53,474 nucleotides of DNA from Candidatus Cottocaccamicrobium excrementipullorum (GCA_018713255.1 DVFL01000013.1:1-53474), one strand, 5' to 3'. Shown: positions 15,076-24,115, counted from the first letter of the stretch. Made by a program: numbers and translations. Notes: a model not told the origin generated them from the letters alone.

Positions 15076-15139
15076 GGAAAACACTCCTGTATTTTATCGA
15101 TTTAACGTCAGGCTTTTTCTAAATGCCAACGTCACTTTC

Positions 15140-15148
15140 AGTATAGCA
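15140..15148 (-). promoter_or_regulatory. extended -10 promoter of the protease operon
   Basis: On the minus strand TGCTATACT (TGN plus TATACT) lies ~65 nt upstream of the protease start. The -35 region is weak, as is usual for extended -10 promoters. Confidence 0.5.
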
Positions 15149-15211
15149 TAACCATAAAGGAAAAATTTGAAAATTGTGTGAAGATTTTCTTACGAACCCG
15201 GCGGGGAAAGG

Positions 15212-16414
15212 TTATGGTTCAAGATCCTTAGTCTGGTAAACTCTCTGCCATTCCTTGGTGCCTTCCACTTTTCGGGTAAGGGACTGATTCTGTTGGAGAA
15301 ATTTGACCAGTTCATAACAGCTGATCCAGATTTGATTGACGCCGTCTTTCTGTGATTCATGGAAAATCAGCTGAATGCCGAAATGAAGATGGGGCTCCTG
15401 GATATTATTCGTATTTTCCTTTGCGCTGTATCCTGTGCGTCCAAGATAGCCGATTACATCCCCGGCCTGAACCTGGCTTCCTACCTGGAGATTGGACTGA
15501 TAAGGATAATTTTTCCGCAGATGAGCGTAATAGTAATACCGCTTCTGGTCAAAGGAACGAATGCCGATGCGCCAGCCCCCGTACTGATTCCAGCCAAGGG
15601 CTTCTACCGTCCCGGATTCAACGGCAATGATGGGAGTGCCTACCTGGCCCATCATATCATGCCCCAGATGCTGGCGCTTGTAGCCGTAATTTCTGGCAGC
15701 TCCAAAGTCATCGTAATCTGTATAAGGGAATCCTTTAGCGATAGGAGAGAAGGCTTTTAAGCCGTATTTGTATACCCAAACTGTGTCCTCCTCAGAATCA
15801 GGAGATTCTTCCGGGGAATTTTGGGCAGAAGAATCAGAGGGAGTCTGAGAAAGCCAGGTTTCAGGAGGTGCTTGGCTGGCTGGAATTTCAGCTTGAAAAG
15901 TGCCGACCATGCCGCCCAGTACAGCGGAGTAAGCTTCCAGATAATAATCATAGTAGTCCATCCCCTCCGTCAGCTCTTCCATGGTTTTTCCCTGGAGAAG
16001 ATTATTTGCCAGGTTTTCCAGATCAGAGTTCTGATAGCGGGAAAAATCTCCGCCGTAGGTAGCGCCGAGAAAGGCCAGAAGCTGAATCCAGTCCAGATGA
16101 ATATCGGATTGACAGGTATCCACATCCAGACGGAATGCTTTGGTCAGAGCTTCGCTGGTAACCGTAAAATCCACCCACTTAATGTAATTTTGGCTTTCAT
16201 CGGATAAAGAGCCTTCAGTCTGCCTCAGTTCCTGGTTTCGTTCCAAGATACCAGCAAGGAGAGAAAGACTTAAAATCATCAGAAGAACGGCTTCCACATA
16301 AAAGATCAGGGCGGCGGAATCCTTTGAATGCAAGTGAAGCCATGGCTCCTGGGCGCCGTGATCAGCGCTGCGGCTGTGTCTTGACAGAAAATTTTTTTTT
16401 GGGAAAAAAGGCAT
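15212..16414 (-). CDS. membrane-anchored M23 (LytM-type) peptidase
   Basis: A 400-residue protein starting MPFFPKKNF, preceded by AAAGGAGCC. It has a cytoplasmic N-terminus, one membrane anchor (~45-65, ALIFYVEAVLLMILSLSLLA), an ~120-residue extracellular helical region, an acidic Ser/Pro-rich linker (~190-215) and a C-terminal M23 domain. The zinc-site residues are visible in HLGHDMMG, YAHL and HLHFG. Such enzymes cleave peptidoglycan cross-bridges, or act as LytM regulators of amidases. Topology resembles sporulation or division endopeptidases such as SpoIIQ, but zinc ligands look intact. The start lies inside a stable hairpin (16419-16464) that could block translation. Confidence 0.87.
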   Translation of the reverse strand: MPFFPKKNFLSRHSRSADHGAQEPWLHLHSKDSAALIFYVEAVLLMILSLSLLAGILERNQELRQTEGSLSDESQNYIKWVDFTVTSEALTKAFRLDVDTCQSDIHLDWIQLLAFLGATYGGDFSRYQNSDLENLANNLLQGKTMEELTEGMDYYDYYLEAYSAVLGGMVGTFQAEIPASQAPPETWLSQTPSDSSAQNSPEESPDSEEDTVWVYKYGLKAFSPIAKGFPYTDYDDFGAARNYGYKRQHLGHDMMGQVGTPIIAVESGTVEALGWNQYGGWRIGIRSFDQKRYYYYAHLRKNYPYQSNLQVGSQVQAGDVIGYLGRTGYSAKENTNNIQEPHLHFGIQLIFHESQKDGVNQIWISCYELVKFLQQNQSLTRKVEGTKEWQRVYQTKDLEP

Positions 16415-16418
16415 GAAA

Positions 16419-16464
16419 CAGGCTCCTTTCAGGTCATTTCGCAATCATCCTATGAAGGAGCCTG
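16419..16464 (-). promoter_or_regulatory. hairpin covering the ribosome site of the M23 peptidase gene
   Basis: On the minus strand CAGGCTCCTTCA (16464-16453) pairs with TGAAAGGAGCCTG (16431-16419) with one bulged base. The 3' arm contains the Shine-Dalgarno AAAGGAGCC and the start codon follows 4 nt later. It could act as a translational switch or as the terminator of the upstream hydrolase gene; the following TTTC is poor for termination. Confidence 0.55.
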
Positions 16465-16475
16465 GGTAAGTATGC

Positions 16476-17279
16476 TTAAAGAGAAAGAATTTCGCCGTCA
16501 TCTGGGACGAAAAGATTGCCGTGATAATATTGCCGCCCTTCTGCCCCATAGATTTCTTTGCGGTGTGTCAGATCAGAATCTTCGGTGTGCCAGATTACCA
16601 GGTTGGGGATGTTCAGGCTTTCTGCCAGCTCGCAGGCTTCTTTTACCGTGCTGTGGTGCTTTTCGTAAGGCTTAAATTGACTGCGCTGGCTGTATAGGCA
16701 GAATGCCTCGCATAGAAGCCACTGGCTGCCGGATACGTAAGATTCACAGAGCGGATTGTAAGGCTCGTCTCCGGTGCAGGAGAGCTTTTTGCCGTTTTTC
16801 AGCATCATGGTAAAGCCGAACTGTCTGGCTTTTGTGGAATGAATGTCAAAAAAGGTTACGGGACAGCCTAAAATCCAGCGGGTTTCTCCGTCTTCCACAG
16901 GAATCAGCTGAATCGGGCCGCCCAGAAGGTTCTGAATCTTTTTCTGGGTAGTTAAGCTGCAGAGGGTGGTAATGGTGGACACCAGTCCGCTGTGACAGTA
17001 AATGTTTAACTGGCCTTCATAAGTGCCGGCCAGCATTTTCTGGCCGATCATGCGGATCATCCAGATGACTCCGAGAATATGATCGGTGTGTTCGTGAGTG
17101 ACAAACAGATGATGAATAGAAGATAGGGGCACATCCATGCGGTTTAGGATTCCCAGAATGCCGTTTCCGCCTCCTGCGTCTACCATAAAGTATTCATCGT
17201 TTTCCCGGATGGCGAAGCAGGTATTGTAGCAGCGGAATACTGCTGCATTTCCAGTTCCGAATACGTATAGCTGTTCCAT
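16476..17279 (-). CDS. metallo-beta-lactamase fold hydrolase (RNase Z-like)
   Basis: A 267-residue MBL-fold protein starting MEQLYVFGTGNAAV, 6 nt after GGAGG. The zinc motif THEHTDH is at ~61-67, preceded by DAGGGNGIL, and further ligands are plausible in CTGDEPY (~170) and VIWHTED (~236). The GTGNA start and overall spacing resemble RNase Z and related esterase-type MBL proteins, but the long flexible exosite arm of tRNA-processing RNase Z is not recognised. Nucleic acid or cyclic phosphodiester hydrolysis is possible. It is followed by the hairpin at 16419-16464 and the M23 gene on the same strand. Confidence 0.85.
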   Translation of the reverse strand: MEQLYVFGTGNAAVFRCYNTCFAIRENDEYFMVDAGGGNGILGILNRMDVPLSSIHHLFVTHEHTDHILGVIWMIRMIGQKMLAGTYEGQLNIYCHSGLVSTITTLCSLTTQKKIQNLLGGPIQLIPVEDGETRWILGCPVTFFDIHSTKARQFGFTMMLKNGKKLSCTGDEPYNPLCESYVSGSQWLLCEAFCLYSQRSQFKPYEKHHSTVKEACELAESLNIPNLVIWHTEDSDLTHRKEIYGAEGRQYYHGNLFVPDDGEILSL

Positions 17280-17451
17280 AGAAAACCTCCGTTGCAATTA
17301 ATTTCTTCCCATTTTTTTTAATCAATGCTATAATAGCCGCAGATAAAAACGTATCTTTTTACGCGGCTTCTGTTTTATGGTACTACAAAAAGAAAGAAAA
17401 AACAATGGAGGAAGAGAGAACTTCCGCCGGAAGACAGATCAGGGAGGAATT

Positions 17452-19389
17452 ATGAGGGATATTGATTATTTAAAGCTGTTGTCCAGAGAATACCCAACGG
17501 TACGGTCCGCGTGCAGCGAGATCATTAATCTGAGAGCCATTATGGGGCTTCCCAAAGGAACAGAATATTTTTTCAGCGATCTTCATGGAGAGTATGAGGC
17601 CTTTATTCATTTGCTGAAAAGCTCTTCGGGAATTATCCGGGAGAAAATTCGGGAAACCTTCGGCTACGTGATTCCTGAGGAATCTCAGATGGAGATTGCC
17701 AATCTGATCTACTATCCAGAGCGGGTATTAAACAAAATGACTCTTGAGGGACATAATACAGAGGACTGGCAGAAGGTGACCATCTACCGCTTGGTGCGCA
17801 TCTGCAAGGAGGTTTCCTCCAAGTACAGCCGCTCTAAGGTTAGAAAGAAGATGCCTCAGGAATTTGCCTATGCCATTGACGAACTTCTTCATGTGGATTA
17901 TAATGACGAAAACAAAAAAATCTATTACAGCGAGATCATTCAGACCATTCTGGATGTGCAGATTGCAGATCAGTTTATTATTGCGCTCTGTGAGCTGATT
18001 CAGAACCTTACCATTGATAACCTGCACATTATCGGAGATATTTTCGATCGGGGACCCAGGGCGGATATTATTATGAACGCTTTAATGCAGTTTCATGATG
18101 TGGATATCCAATGGGGGAATCATGATATTTCCTGGATGGGCGCTGCCACGGGAAATCTGGCTTGCATCTGCGTAGTGCTGCGGATTGCCATCAGTTACAA
18201 CAGTTTCGATGTGCTGGAGGATGGCTATGGCATTAACTTAAGGCCTTTAAGTATGTTTGCGGCCAATGTTTACCGGGATGATCCCTGCGAACGTTTTCAG
18301 CCGAAGATTCTGGATGAAAATATTTACGATGCAGTGGATCCAGGGCTGGCGGCCAAGATGCACAAAGCCATTGCAGTAATCCAGTTTAAGGTTCAGGAGC
18401 AGATCATTAAGCGTCATTCAGATTATCAGATGCAGGACCGGCTCCTTCTGGAAAATGTAGATTTTTCCAAAGGCACAGTGAAGATCGACGGCAAAGAATA
18501 CGCTATGCTGGATATGAATTTTCCAACTATTGATCCGAAGAATCCTTTGGCCCTTACCCGGGAGGAGGAGGAGCTTCTCCATAATCTGGCTCTTTCCTTT
18601 AAGCACAGCGAGCTTCTTCATCGCCATATCAAGTTTTTGTATTCTCATGGAAGCATGTATAAATGCTATAATTCAAATTTGCTTTATCACGGCTGTATTC
18701 CCATGAAAGCAGATGGAAGCTTTGAAGAGATGGTCATCGACGGCAAAGCATATTCAGGGAAAGCTTTGCTGGATTATATCGATCAGCGGGTGCAGAAGGC
18801 GTATTTCCTGCCGGAGGATGATCCAGAAAAAGAGAAATGCCGGGATTTTATGTGGTATTTATGGTGCGGCGCAAAATCCCCGGTCTTTGGAAAAGACAAA
18901 ATGACTACCTTTGAAAATTATTTTGTAGCAGAAAAAGAAACCCATAAAGAAAAGATGAACCCTTACTACAGCTTAAGCCAGCAGGTGGAGTACTGTGATA
19001 AGATTTTAACGGAGTTTGGTCTTCCTACGCAGGGCTCCCATATTATCAACGGCCATGTGCCGGTAAAAATCAAGGATGGGGAGACTCCGGTAAAGGCGGA
19101 CGGAAAGCTTTATGTCATTGACGGCGGCCTGTCCAAGGCTTACCAGTCCAAAACCGGGATCGCCGGTTATACCTTGATTTACAATTCCCACCATCTGGCG
19201 CTGGCTGAACATAAGCCTTTTGATCCAGATAAAGAAAATACTCCGCGGGTGTCTATTGTGGAGAATATGCCCAGGAGAATTATGGTGGGGGATACGGATA
19301 AGGGAGCGGAATTAAGCTCCAGAATTGAAGATCTCCGGGAGCTGGTCAATGCTTATCGGGAAGGCATCCTGAAAGAGAGGATACATTAA
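17452..19389 (+). CDS. fbp: fructose-1,6-bisphosphatase, class III
   Basis: A 645-residue gluconeogenic enzyme removing the 1-phosphate of fructose-1,6-bisphosphate. It belongs to the class III type of Firmicutes (calcineurin-like phosphoesterase fold). Metal-site motifs: FSDLHGEYEAF (~43), GDIFDRGPRAD (~198), WGNHDISWMGA (~220) and INGHVPVK near 530. Length is typical. The start MRDIDYLKLL follows GGGAGG; upstream in-frame codons lack a ribosome site. A TATAAT at ~17329 may serve as -10. It is followed 4 bp later by a DUF1700 gene. Confidence 0.96.
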   Translation: MRDIDYLKLLSREYPTVRSACSEIINLRAIMGLPKGTEYFFSDLHGEYEAFIHLLKSSSGIIREKIRETFGYVIPEESQMEIANLIYYPERVLNKMTLEGHNTEDWQKVTIYRLVRICKEVSSKYSRSKVRKKMPQEFAYAIDELLHVDYNDENKKIYYSEIIQTILDVQIADQFIIALCELIQNLTIDNLHIIGDIFDRGPRADIIMNALMQFHDVDIQWGNHDISWMGAATGNLACICVVLRIAISYNSFDVLEDGYGINLRPLSMFAANVYRDDPCERFQPKILDENIYDAVDPGLAAKMHKAIAVIQFKVQEQIIKRHSDYQMQDRLLLENVDFSKGTVKIDGKEYAMLDMNFPTIDPKNPLALTREEEELLHNLALSFKHSELLHRHIKFLYSHGSMYKCYNSNLLYHGCIPMKADGSFEEMVIDGKAYSGKALLDYIDQRVQKAYFLPEDDPEKEKCRDFMWYLWCGAKSPVFGKDKMTTFENYFVAEKETHKEKMNPYYSLSQQVEYCDKILTEFGLPTQGSHIINGHVPVKIKDGETPVKADGKLYVIDGGLSKAYQSKTGIAGYTLIYNSHHLALAEHKPFDPDKENTPRVSIVENMPRRIMVGDTDKGAELSSRIEDLRELVNAYREGILKERIH

Positions 19390-19393
19390 CATC

Positions 19394-19873
19394 ATGGATA
19401 AGAGAGAATTTTTGGAAAAACTGGCTCTGGCCCTGGCGGGACAGGTGCCAAGGTCAGTGATAGAGGAAAACATTTCCTATTATGACAGCTATATTTCAGG
19501 GGAAATGCGGAAGGGACGTTCCCAGGCGGATGTGCTCAATGAGCTTGGTGATCCCCGCCTGATTGCCAGGACGATTATTGAGGCCAATGGGGGCGGAAAT
19601 GATATGGCAGGAGTTTATGAGGACAGCGACAGCGGGGAAAACACTGGATATGAGCAGGAAACTCCAGATTATCAGGAACCTCCCCATACCAGTTTTCATC
19701 ATATTCAAATCGGCGGTTTTTGGTTCACGCTGATTGCGGTGATTGTGCTGCTTTTTGTGATTTGGCTGGTGGGCACTGTGATCGGAGGGATATTTATCCT
19801 TCTTGGACCGATTCTCATGCCTGTCCTGTTGATTTGCCTGGTATTATGGATGTTCAAAGGTCCGCGAAGATAG
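19394..19873 (+). CDS. DUF1700 (HAAS-domain) membrane protein
   Basis: A 159-residue protein. Residues 1-65 form the HAAS/DUF1700 helical domain (MDKREFLEKLALALAG, ISYYDSYI, LGDPRLIARTII). An acidic, Tyr/Pro-rich linker follows, then two hydrophobic segments (~112-150) and a basic end. It resembles the larger DUF1700 protein at 49750, which is paired with a PadR regulator, but here no PadR gene is adjacent. It begins 4 bp after fbp and has a weak ribosome site, so it may depend on coupling to fbp. HAAS-domain proteins are thought to act as membrane partners of PadR-type systems; its role here is unknown. Confidence 0.85.
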   Translation: MDKREFLEKLALALAGQVPRSVIEENISYYDSYISGEMRKGRSQADVLNELGDPRLIARTIIEANGGGNDMAGVYEDSDSGENTGYEQETPDYQEPPHTSFHHIQIGGFWFTLIAVIVLLFVIWLVGTVIGGIFILLGPILMPVLLICLVLWMFKGPRR

Positions 19874-19887
19874 TGAATTTTCTCAGT

Positions 19888-19928
19888 CCTGAGAGGAGAT
19901 CAAGATGGATTTCCTCTCAGGTTTTTTT
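19888..19928 (+). terminator. terminator after fbp-DUF1700
   Basis: CCTGAGAGGA and TCCTCTCAGG form a perfect 10-bp stem, followed by T7. Confidence 0.9.
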
Positions 19929-19954
19929 GCCAGAGAAGGCTGTTGAAAAAAGAC

Positions 19955-19983
19955 TTGACGTGTCCTTGTAAAGTGGGTATAAT
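19955..19983 (+). promoter_or_regulatory. promoter of the NlpC/P60 gene
   Basis: TTGACG (19955-19960), 17-nt spacer, TATAAT (19978-19983). It leaves a ~80-nt leader. Confidence 0.85.
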
Positions 19984-20069
19984 ACAAACGTAACAAAAGT
20001 TAACAATTTTGAAATAATTGCTGTAACAAAATGTTGAAATTTATGACAGAATAATTAAGGAGACGAGAC

Positions 20070-20774
20070 ATGCACAAGTGCTGGAAAAAAGCAATGGGAG
20101 TACTTTTCTGCTGGGGAATCATGGCAGGAACGCCTTTTGCTTCTTATGCAGACAGCTTCAGCCAGGTTCAGCTGGTGGAGGCGAAGGAGTCTGCGGGGGC
20201 GGAATATATGGATGTAGACTCAGCAGCAGGACTTTCTGCCGCAGTTAATGCGGCGGCGATTACCAGCCAGATCAAGGTATATGACCGGACGGAAGAGACA
20301 AAGGCTTCTGAAGAAGCAGAGCTGAAGGCGGAGGCTGAAGTGCTGGCAGAGGCTGCGGCGAAGGAAGCGGCAGCGCAGGCGGCACAGGCAGCTCAGACCC
20401 AGGCGAAAGCTGACCTGCGGCAGCAGGTGGTAAATTTCGCATTAAGCTTTTTAGGCGGACCTTACCGGTATGGAGGAAGTGATCCGGCCACAGGAGTAGA
20501 CTGTTCAGGATTTACCCGTTATGTCATGAGCAATGCAGCAGGAATTTCTCTTTCCCGCTCTTCCAAAAGCCAGGCAAATGATGGAGTAGCCATCAGCGCA
20601 GATCAGATGCAGCCAGGCGATTTGATTTTTTACGGCGGAGGAAGCGGCATTAATCATGTGGCCATGTATATTGGTTCGGGAAAAATTGTACATGCCTCTA
20701 CATATGACACCGGAATTAAGATTTCCAACTGGAATTACCGCACTCCGGTGAAGATCGTTAACGTCTTAGGATAG
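20070..20774 (+). CDS. secreted NlpC/P60 peptidoglycan endopeptidase
   Basis: A 234-residue exported protein. The signal peptide ends near SYADS; residues ~30-115 form an Ala/Glu-rich, probably helical or coiled linker; residues ~117-234 are the NlpC/P60 domain. The catalytic triad is visible: Cys in VDCSGFTRYV (~148), His in INHVAMYIG (~200) and a third polar residue in IVHAST (~213). These enzymes cut the gamma-D-Glu to diamino acid bond in wall peptides. The start follows AAGGAGACG. Monocistronic, between a consensus promoter and two terminators. Confidence 0.93.
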   Translation: MHKCWKKAMGVLFCWGIMAGTPFASYADSFSQVQLVEAKESAGAEYMDVDSAAGLSAAVNAAAITSQIKVYDRTEETKASEEAELKAEAEVLAEAAAKEAAAQAAQAAQTQAKADLRQQVVNFALSFLGGPYRYGGSDPATGVDCSGFTRYVMSNAAGISLSRSSKSQANDGVAISADQMQPGDLIFYGGGSGINHVAMYIGSGKIVHASTYDTGIKISNWNYRTPVKIVNVLG

Positions 20775-21114
20775 CGTTGGCCGACAGGGACAAGTTCTTC
20801 TGAATGCAGACGCTGATTATTGAATAAGGATTGTGACTGTACAGTACAGTCGCTGAAGGATTGTGGGAAAGACTGCTGCAGGCGCCCTGAAAGAGGGAGC
20901 TGCAGCGGTCTTTTTCCTTTTAGCGGTTTCTAATCTTAGCATGATAGCTGAAAAAATGGGAAAAGAGCCGGACAGGGGAGCTGTCCGGCTCTTTTGAGGG
21001 GAGTATAAATAATTAATAAGGGTAGGAAAAATCATTTTAAGGGAAACGATTTTTCCGCATATTAATTATAATATAAGAAAACTGAAAAATCAACAGATTA
21101 TATGAAGACCGGCA
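20775..21114 (+). terminator. gene-free stretch with two terminators
   Basis: Two strong hairpins are present. At 20868-20915, AAAGACTGCTGCAG pairs with CTGCAGCGGTCTTT, then T-rich sequence. At 20961-20995, a perfect 15-bp stem AAAAGAGCCGGACAG/CTGTCCGGCTCTTTT can work on both strands. A TATAAT near 21067 may be the -10 for the following operon. Nothing else is seen. Confidence 0.85.
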
Positions 21115-21453
21115 TTGTTAGAAAAAATTTATTTTTTTGTTAGTTCCCTGTTACCTGGATTCGGTATAATGATCGCCGTAAAGCTGACTAGCATCATCTT
21201 TCGGCAGTCATGGGCGGGAAACATCATGGCTGTGGCGGGAATTTCCAGAGCTTTGACATGGCTTCAGGGAGCAGATTTCCTTTCTCCAGAAACGGCGGAT
21301 GAGCTGTTTGCCGATGTGATCAGACACCGGATTTATATGAATGCAGCAGCCAGGAGAGAAGGCGTGGAAGAGGCGCGGCTTATCGCGGCAATGAAAGCAC
21401 AGGCGGCAAGACCGGTAAAGCGCTCTGTTTTTGAACGGATTGGAAAACCATGA
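21115..21453 (+). CDS. hypothetical protein upstream of two-component system
   Basis: About 112 residues if it starts at the TTG at 21115; an ATG 18 codons later is an alternative, and neither has a clear ribosome site. The N-terminal third is hydrophobic (one likely membrane segment, LLPGFGIMIAVKLTSIIF); the rest is helical, rich in Ala and Arg, with RREGVEEARLIAAMKAQAA. It overlaps the histidine kinase gene by 4 bp (ATGA), which argues that it is translated and belongs to the signalling operon. I do not recognise a family. A small membrane partner of the kinase is one possibility. Confidence 0.6.
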   Translation: MLEKIYFFVSSLLPGFGIMIAVKLTSIIFRQSWAGNIMAVAGISRALTWLQGADFLSPETADELFADVIRHRIYMNAAARREGVEEARLIAAMKAQAARPVKRSVFERIGKP

Positions 21454-23006
21454 GGAAGAAAAGAGGACTTGTTAATCGAATTTCGCAATGGTATAGTAAA
21501 CATAAATATGCCAAAGATAGGGATGATACAATGACATTGCGGAAAAAGATTATCTTGTCCAATATTTTAATGGTGCTGATTCCGACAGTGATTACCGTGT
21601 CGGTGATTGTATTCTGCATGCAGACTTCCATGGGCAGCTACTGGCATACTCTGGAAACCATGTATAAAGACGAAAATAATCTCCAGTCTGCCCAGAGCCT
21701 GATCTATACGTATAAGAAAGAATTGTGGGACACAGACTGGGAAAGCGCAGTGTTCGATCACAATGAAACCATGAATTTGCTGGAGCGAAAGCTGGCAGAA
21801 CAGGGGTATTATATTCAGATCAAGATGAATGGGAAAGAAGTGTATTCCAATATTTCCGAGGCGGATATGGAAGCTGCTTTTTCTGTGGCGGGAAGTGCGC
21901 TTTCTACAGCCAAAATGCTTACCGCCAGCAAGGGCAGCGTGTCGGTGATCAAATATACCTTTTACCGGGATGCGGATGCCTGCTCGATCATTGCAGTGAA
22001 CAATGCCCACGCCGCCTGTCAGGCTAAGTCTTATTTTCAGGCTTATATCTTGAAATATGTGATTATTTTTAGCCTGCTTTTTTTTGGCATGGTGCTGTTG
22101 GTTAATGTGGTTCTTTCTTATTGGATTTCTTCCAGCGTGCTGGAACCATTAAAAAAGCTCAGTGCAGGAGCCAGGGAAATTCGAGATGGCAATCTGGATG
22201 CTGTGATTACATATAAGAAAAATGATGAGTTTGGTCAGGTATGTCATGACTTTAATGAGATGTGCCAGTATTTAAAACAGTCGGTGGAGCAGAGGCTGGA
22301 ATACGAGAAACGGAGAAAGGAGTTAATCTCCGGCATTTCCCATGATCTCAGGACGCCTTTAACCTCCATCAGCGGTTATCTGGACGGATTAATAGAAGGA
22401 ATCGCTTCGACTCCGGAGATGCAGAAGCGTTATCTGAACGCCATGAAGATTAGAACCATGGATTTGAAGCGTTTGGTGGGAAATCTATCTGAATACAATC
22501 GGCTGGAGAGTGAAAACTTCCATTATAATTTTGTGAAAGAAAGCTTGAAAAATTTCATTGAGCAGTATCTTGAAGCAGAACGGGGAGAATTGGGAAAGAG
22601 AAATGTAAAGATACAGTTTACTTGTGAGCAGGACTGTCAGATATGGATGGATGAAATTGAGTTGAAGAGAGTATTCGACAACCTGATGACCAATACGATC
22701 CGCTATCGGGAGAAGGACAGTTCTCTTGTAGAGATTAAAATAGGACAAACAGAGGATAAAAAGCAAGCCTGGCTGGAGTTTTCTGATGATGGGCCGGGAG
22801 TGCCTGAGGACAGCCTGGAGCGGATTTTCGAGAGCTTTTACCGGGTGGATGCTTCCCGGACCCGGTCAGATGAAGGAAGCGGCATGGGGCTGGCGGTGGT
22901 GATGGAAATCATCAAGGGCCACGGAGGTTCAATTCGGGCAGTGAATCGGAACGGCCTGACCTTTTGGATTACAATACCTCTGGAAAAGGAGATGCAGAAT
23001 GGATAA
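21450..23006 (+). CDS. sensor histidine kinase
   Basis: A 518-residue membrane kinase. A cytoplasmic N-terminus leads to a first membrane helix (~30-55), an extracellular sensor region of ~140 residues, a second helix (~195-220) and a HAMP segment (SSVLEPLKKLSAGAREIRDG). HisKA follows with the phospho-acceptor His in GISHDLRTPLTSISG, then HATPase_c with N-box LMTNTIRYRE (unusual R for the common NAxK/NAIKYS), G1 DDGPGVP, F-box ERIFESFYR and G2 GSGMGLAVV. The domain order is that of EnvZ/PhoR-type kinases. It overlaps the response regulator gene by 8 bp. The stimulus is unknown. Confidence 0.95.
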   Translation: MRKKRGLVNRISQWYSKHKYAKDRDDTMTLRKKIILSNILMVLIPTVITVSVIVFCMQTSMGSYWHTLETMYKDENNLQSAQSLIYTYKKELWDTDWESAVFDHNETMNLLERKLAEQGYYIQIKMNGKEVYSNISEADMEAAFSVAGSALSTAKMLTASKGSVSVIKYTFYRDADACSIIAVNNAHAACQAKSYFQAYILKYVIIFSLLFFGMVLLVNVVLSYWISSSVLEPLKKLSAGAREIRDGNLDAVITYKKNDEFGQVCHDFNEMCQYLKQSVEQRLEYEKRRKELISGISHDLRTPLTSISGYLDGLIEGIASTPEMQKRYLNAMKIRTMDLKRLVGNLSEYNRLESENFHYNFVKESLKNFIEQYLEAERGELGKRNVKIQFTCEQDCQIWMDEIELKRVFDNLMTNTIRYREKDSSLVEIKIGQTEDKKQAWLEFSDDGPGVPEDSLERIFESFYRVDASRTRSDEGSGMGLAVVMEIIKGHGGSIRAVNRNGLTFWITIPLEKEMQNG

Positions 23007-23694
23007 AGTACTGATTGTAGAAGATGACAGGCTGATTGCAGAGCTGGAACGGGATTATCTTGAGGCGGCGGGCTTTAGCGTAAAGATCATGGCGGACGGC
23101 ACAGGTGTGGTGGAGGAGATGAAAAAAGAAACTTACAGCGCTGTGATTTTAGACGTTATGCTGCCGGGGAAAAATGGATTTGATATTTGCCGGGAGGCCA
23201 GGAAAGAGATGAATATTCCCATCATTATGGTAACGGCAAAAAAAGAGGATATTGACAAGATCCGCGGCCTGGGCTTAGGGGCAGATGACTATATGATCAA
23301 ACCTTTCAGTCCAGCAGAGCTGGTGGCCAGAGTAAAATCCCACATTCAGATTCACTCCATGCTGTTGGCGCAGAAGCGGAAAGAAGAAGAGAAGGGAATG
23401 GAGATCGGCCCTTTAAAGATTCTTCCGAGAGAGCGGCGGATATTTGTAGGCGGAAAAGAAATTTTTCTTTCCAACAAAGAATTTGATCTATTATTGTTTT
23501 TGGCAGAAAATCCCAATATTGTATTTTCTAAGGATACGCTGTTTGAGCGGATATGGGGGCTGGATGCAGTGGGAAATACGGCCACAGTAACCGTACATAT
23601 CAACCGCCTTCGGGAAAAATTAGAAAGCGGTCCCGTTCCGGTTTCCTTTATTCAGACAGTCTGGGGAGCTGGTTATCGCTTTAAGGTGGGATAA
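22999..23694 (+). CDS. OmpR-family response regulator
   Basis: A 231-residue regulator. The receiver domain (1-~120) has acidic residues EDD at 8-10, phospho-acceptor Asp52 in LDVMLPGKNG, and the conserved Lys in MIKPFSPAE. The C-terminal winged-helix domain (~130-231) includes EFDLLLFLAENPN and TVTVHINRLREKLE with the recognition helix. It is the partner of the overlapping upstream kinase. No target gene can be read from the sequence, though the adjacent small repeat protein gene is the nearest downstream. Confidence 0.96.
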   Translation: MDKVLIVEDDRLIAELERDYLEAAGFSVKIMADGTGVVEEMKKETYSAVILDVMLPGKNGFDICREARKEMNIPIIMVTAKKEDIDKIRGLGLGADDYMIKPFSPAELVARVKSHIQIHSMLLAQKRKEEEKGMEIGPLKILPRERRIFVGGKEIFLSNKEFDLLLFLAENPNIVFSKDTLFERIWGLDAVGNTATVTVHINRLREKLESGPVPVSFIQTVWGAGYRFKVG

Positions 23695-23805
23695 GGACCC
23701 TGAAAAATTATTGAATTGCCATGAATAAGTTAAACGAAAACAACCATACTATTCCCGTAACCAAAAAAGCCGAAAAACCGGCTGAACTATCAGGAGGTAT
23801 GGAAA

Positions 23806-23994
23806 ATGGCAAAGAATAACTACAACAATATGGAGAATACTTCTTCCCGCAATAGCAGCAGAAATGAGTATGAGAACGAATCTCAGGGAACGTCCAAAAA
23901 CAGCGTTAAAAATTGCCGGGACAATTCTCAGGGAAGTTCCAGAAACAGTTCTGATTATTCTCAGGGAACGTCCAGAAACAGCCAGAGAGACTAA
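23806..23994 (+). CDS. 62-residue Asn/Ser-rich repeat protein
   Basis: A small hydrophilic protein starting MAKNNYNNMEN, 8 nt after AGGAGG. It contains three copies of an octapeptide (SQGTSKNS, SQGSSRNS, SQGTSRNS) spaced unevenly, and only one Cys. Asn, Ser, Gln, Arg and Asp make up most of the chain, so it should be disordered. Composition and length recall small acid-soluble spore proteins or other tiny Clostridia spore-coat or stress proteins, but no SASP motif is present. A terminator follows at 24042. Lone gene; function unknown. Confidence 0.7.
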   Translation: MAKNNYNNMENTSSRNSSRNEYENESQGTSKNSVKNCRDNSQGSSRNSSDYSQGTSRNSQRD

Positions 23995-24041
23995 AGAAAG
24001 GCTTAAAAAACAGCAGAACGTCCTGTAATTTGAATGATGAG

Positions 24042-24082
24042 AAGACCGCCTGTCAGCGCAGAACGCTGGGGCGGTCTTTTTT
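24042..24082 (+). terminator. terminator after the small repeat protein
   Basis: AAGACCGCC pairs with GGCGGTCTT, with an inner CAGCG/CGCTG stem, followed by T6. Confidence 0.88.
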
Positions 24083-24115
24083 AGGCCAAAATAAAAAGGG
24101 AGCAGGTTCGCCGTG

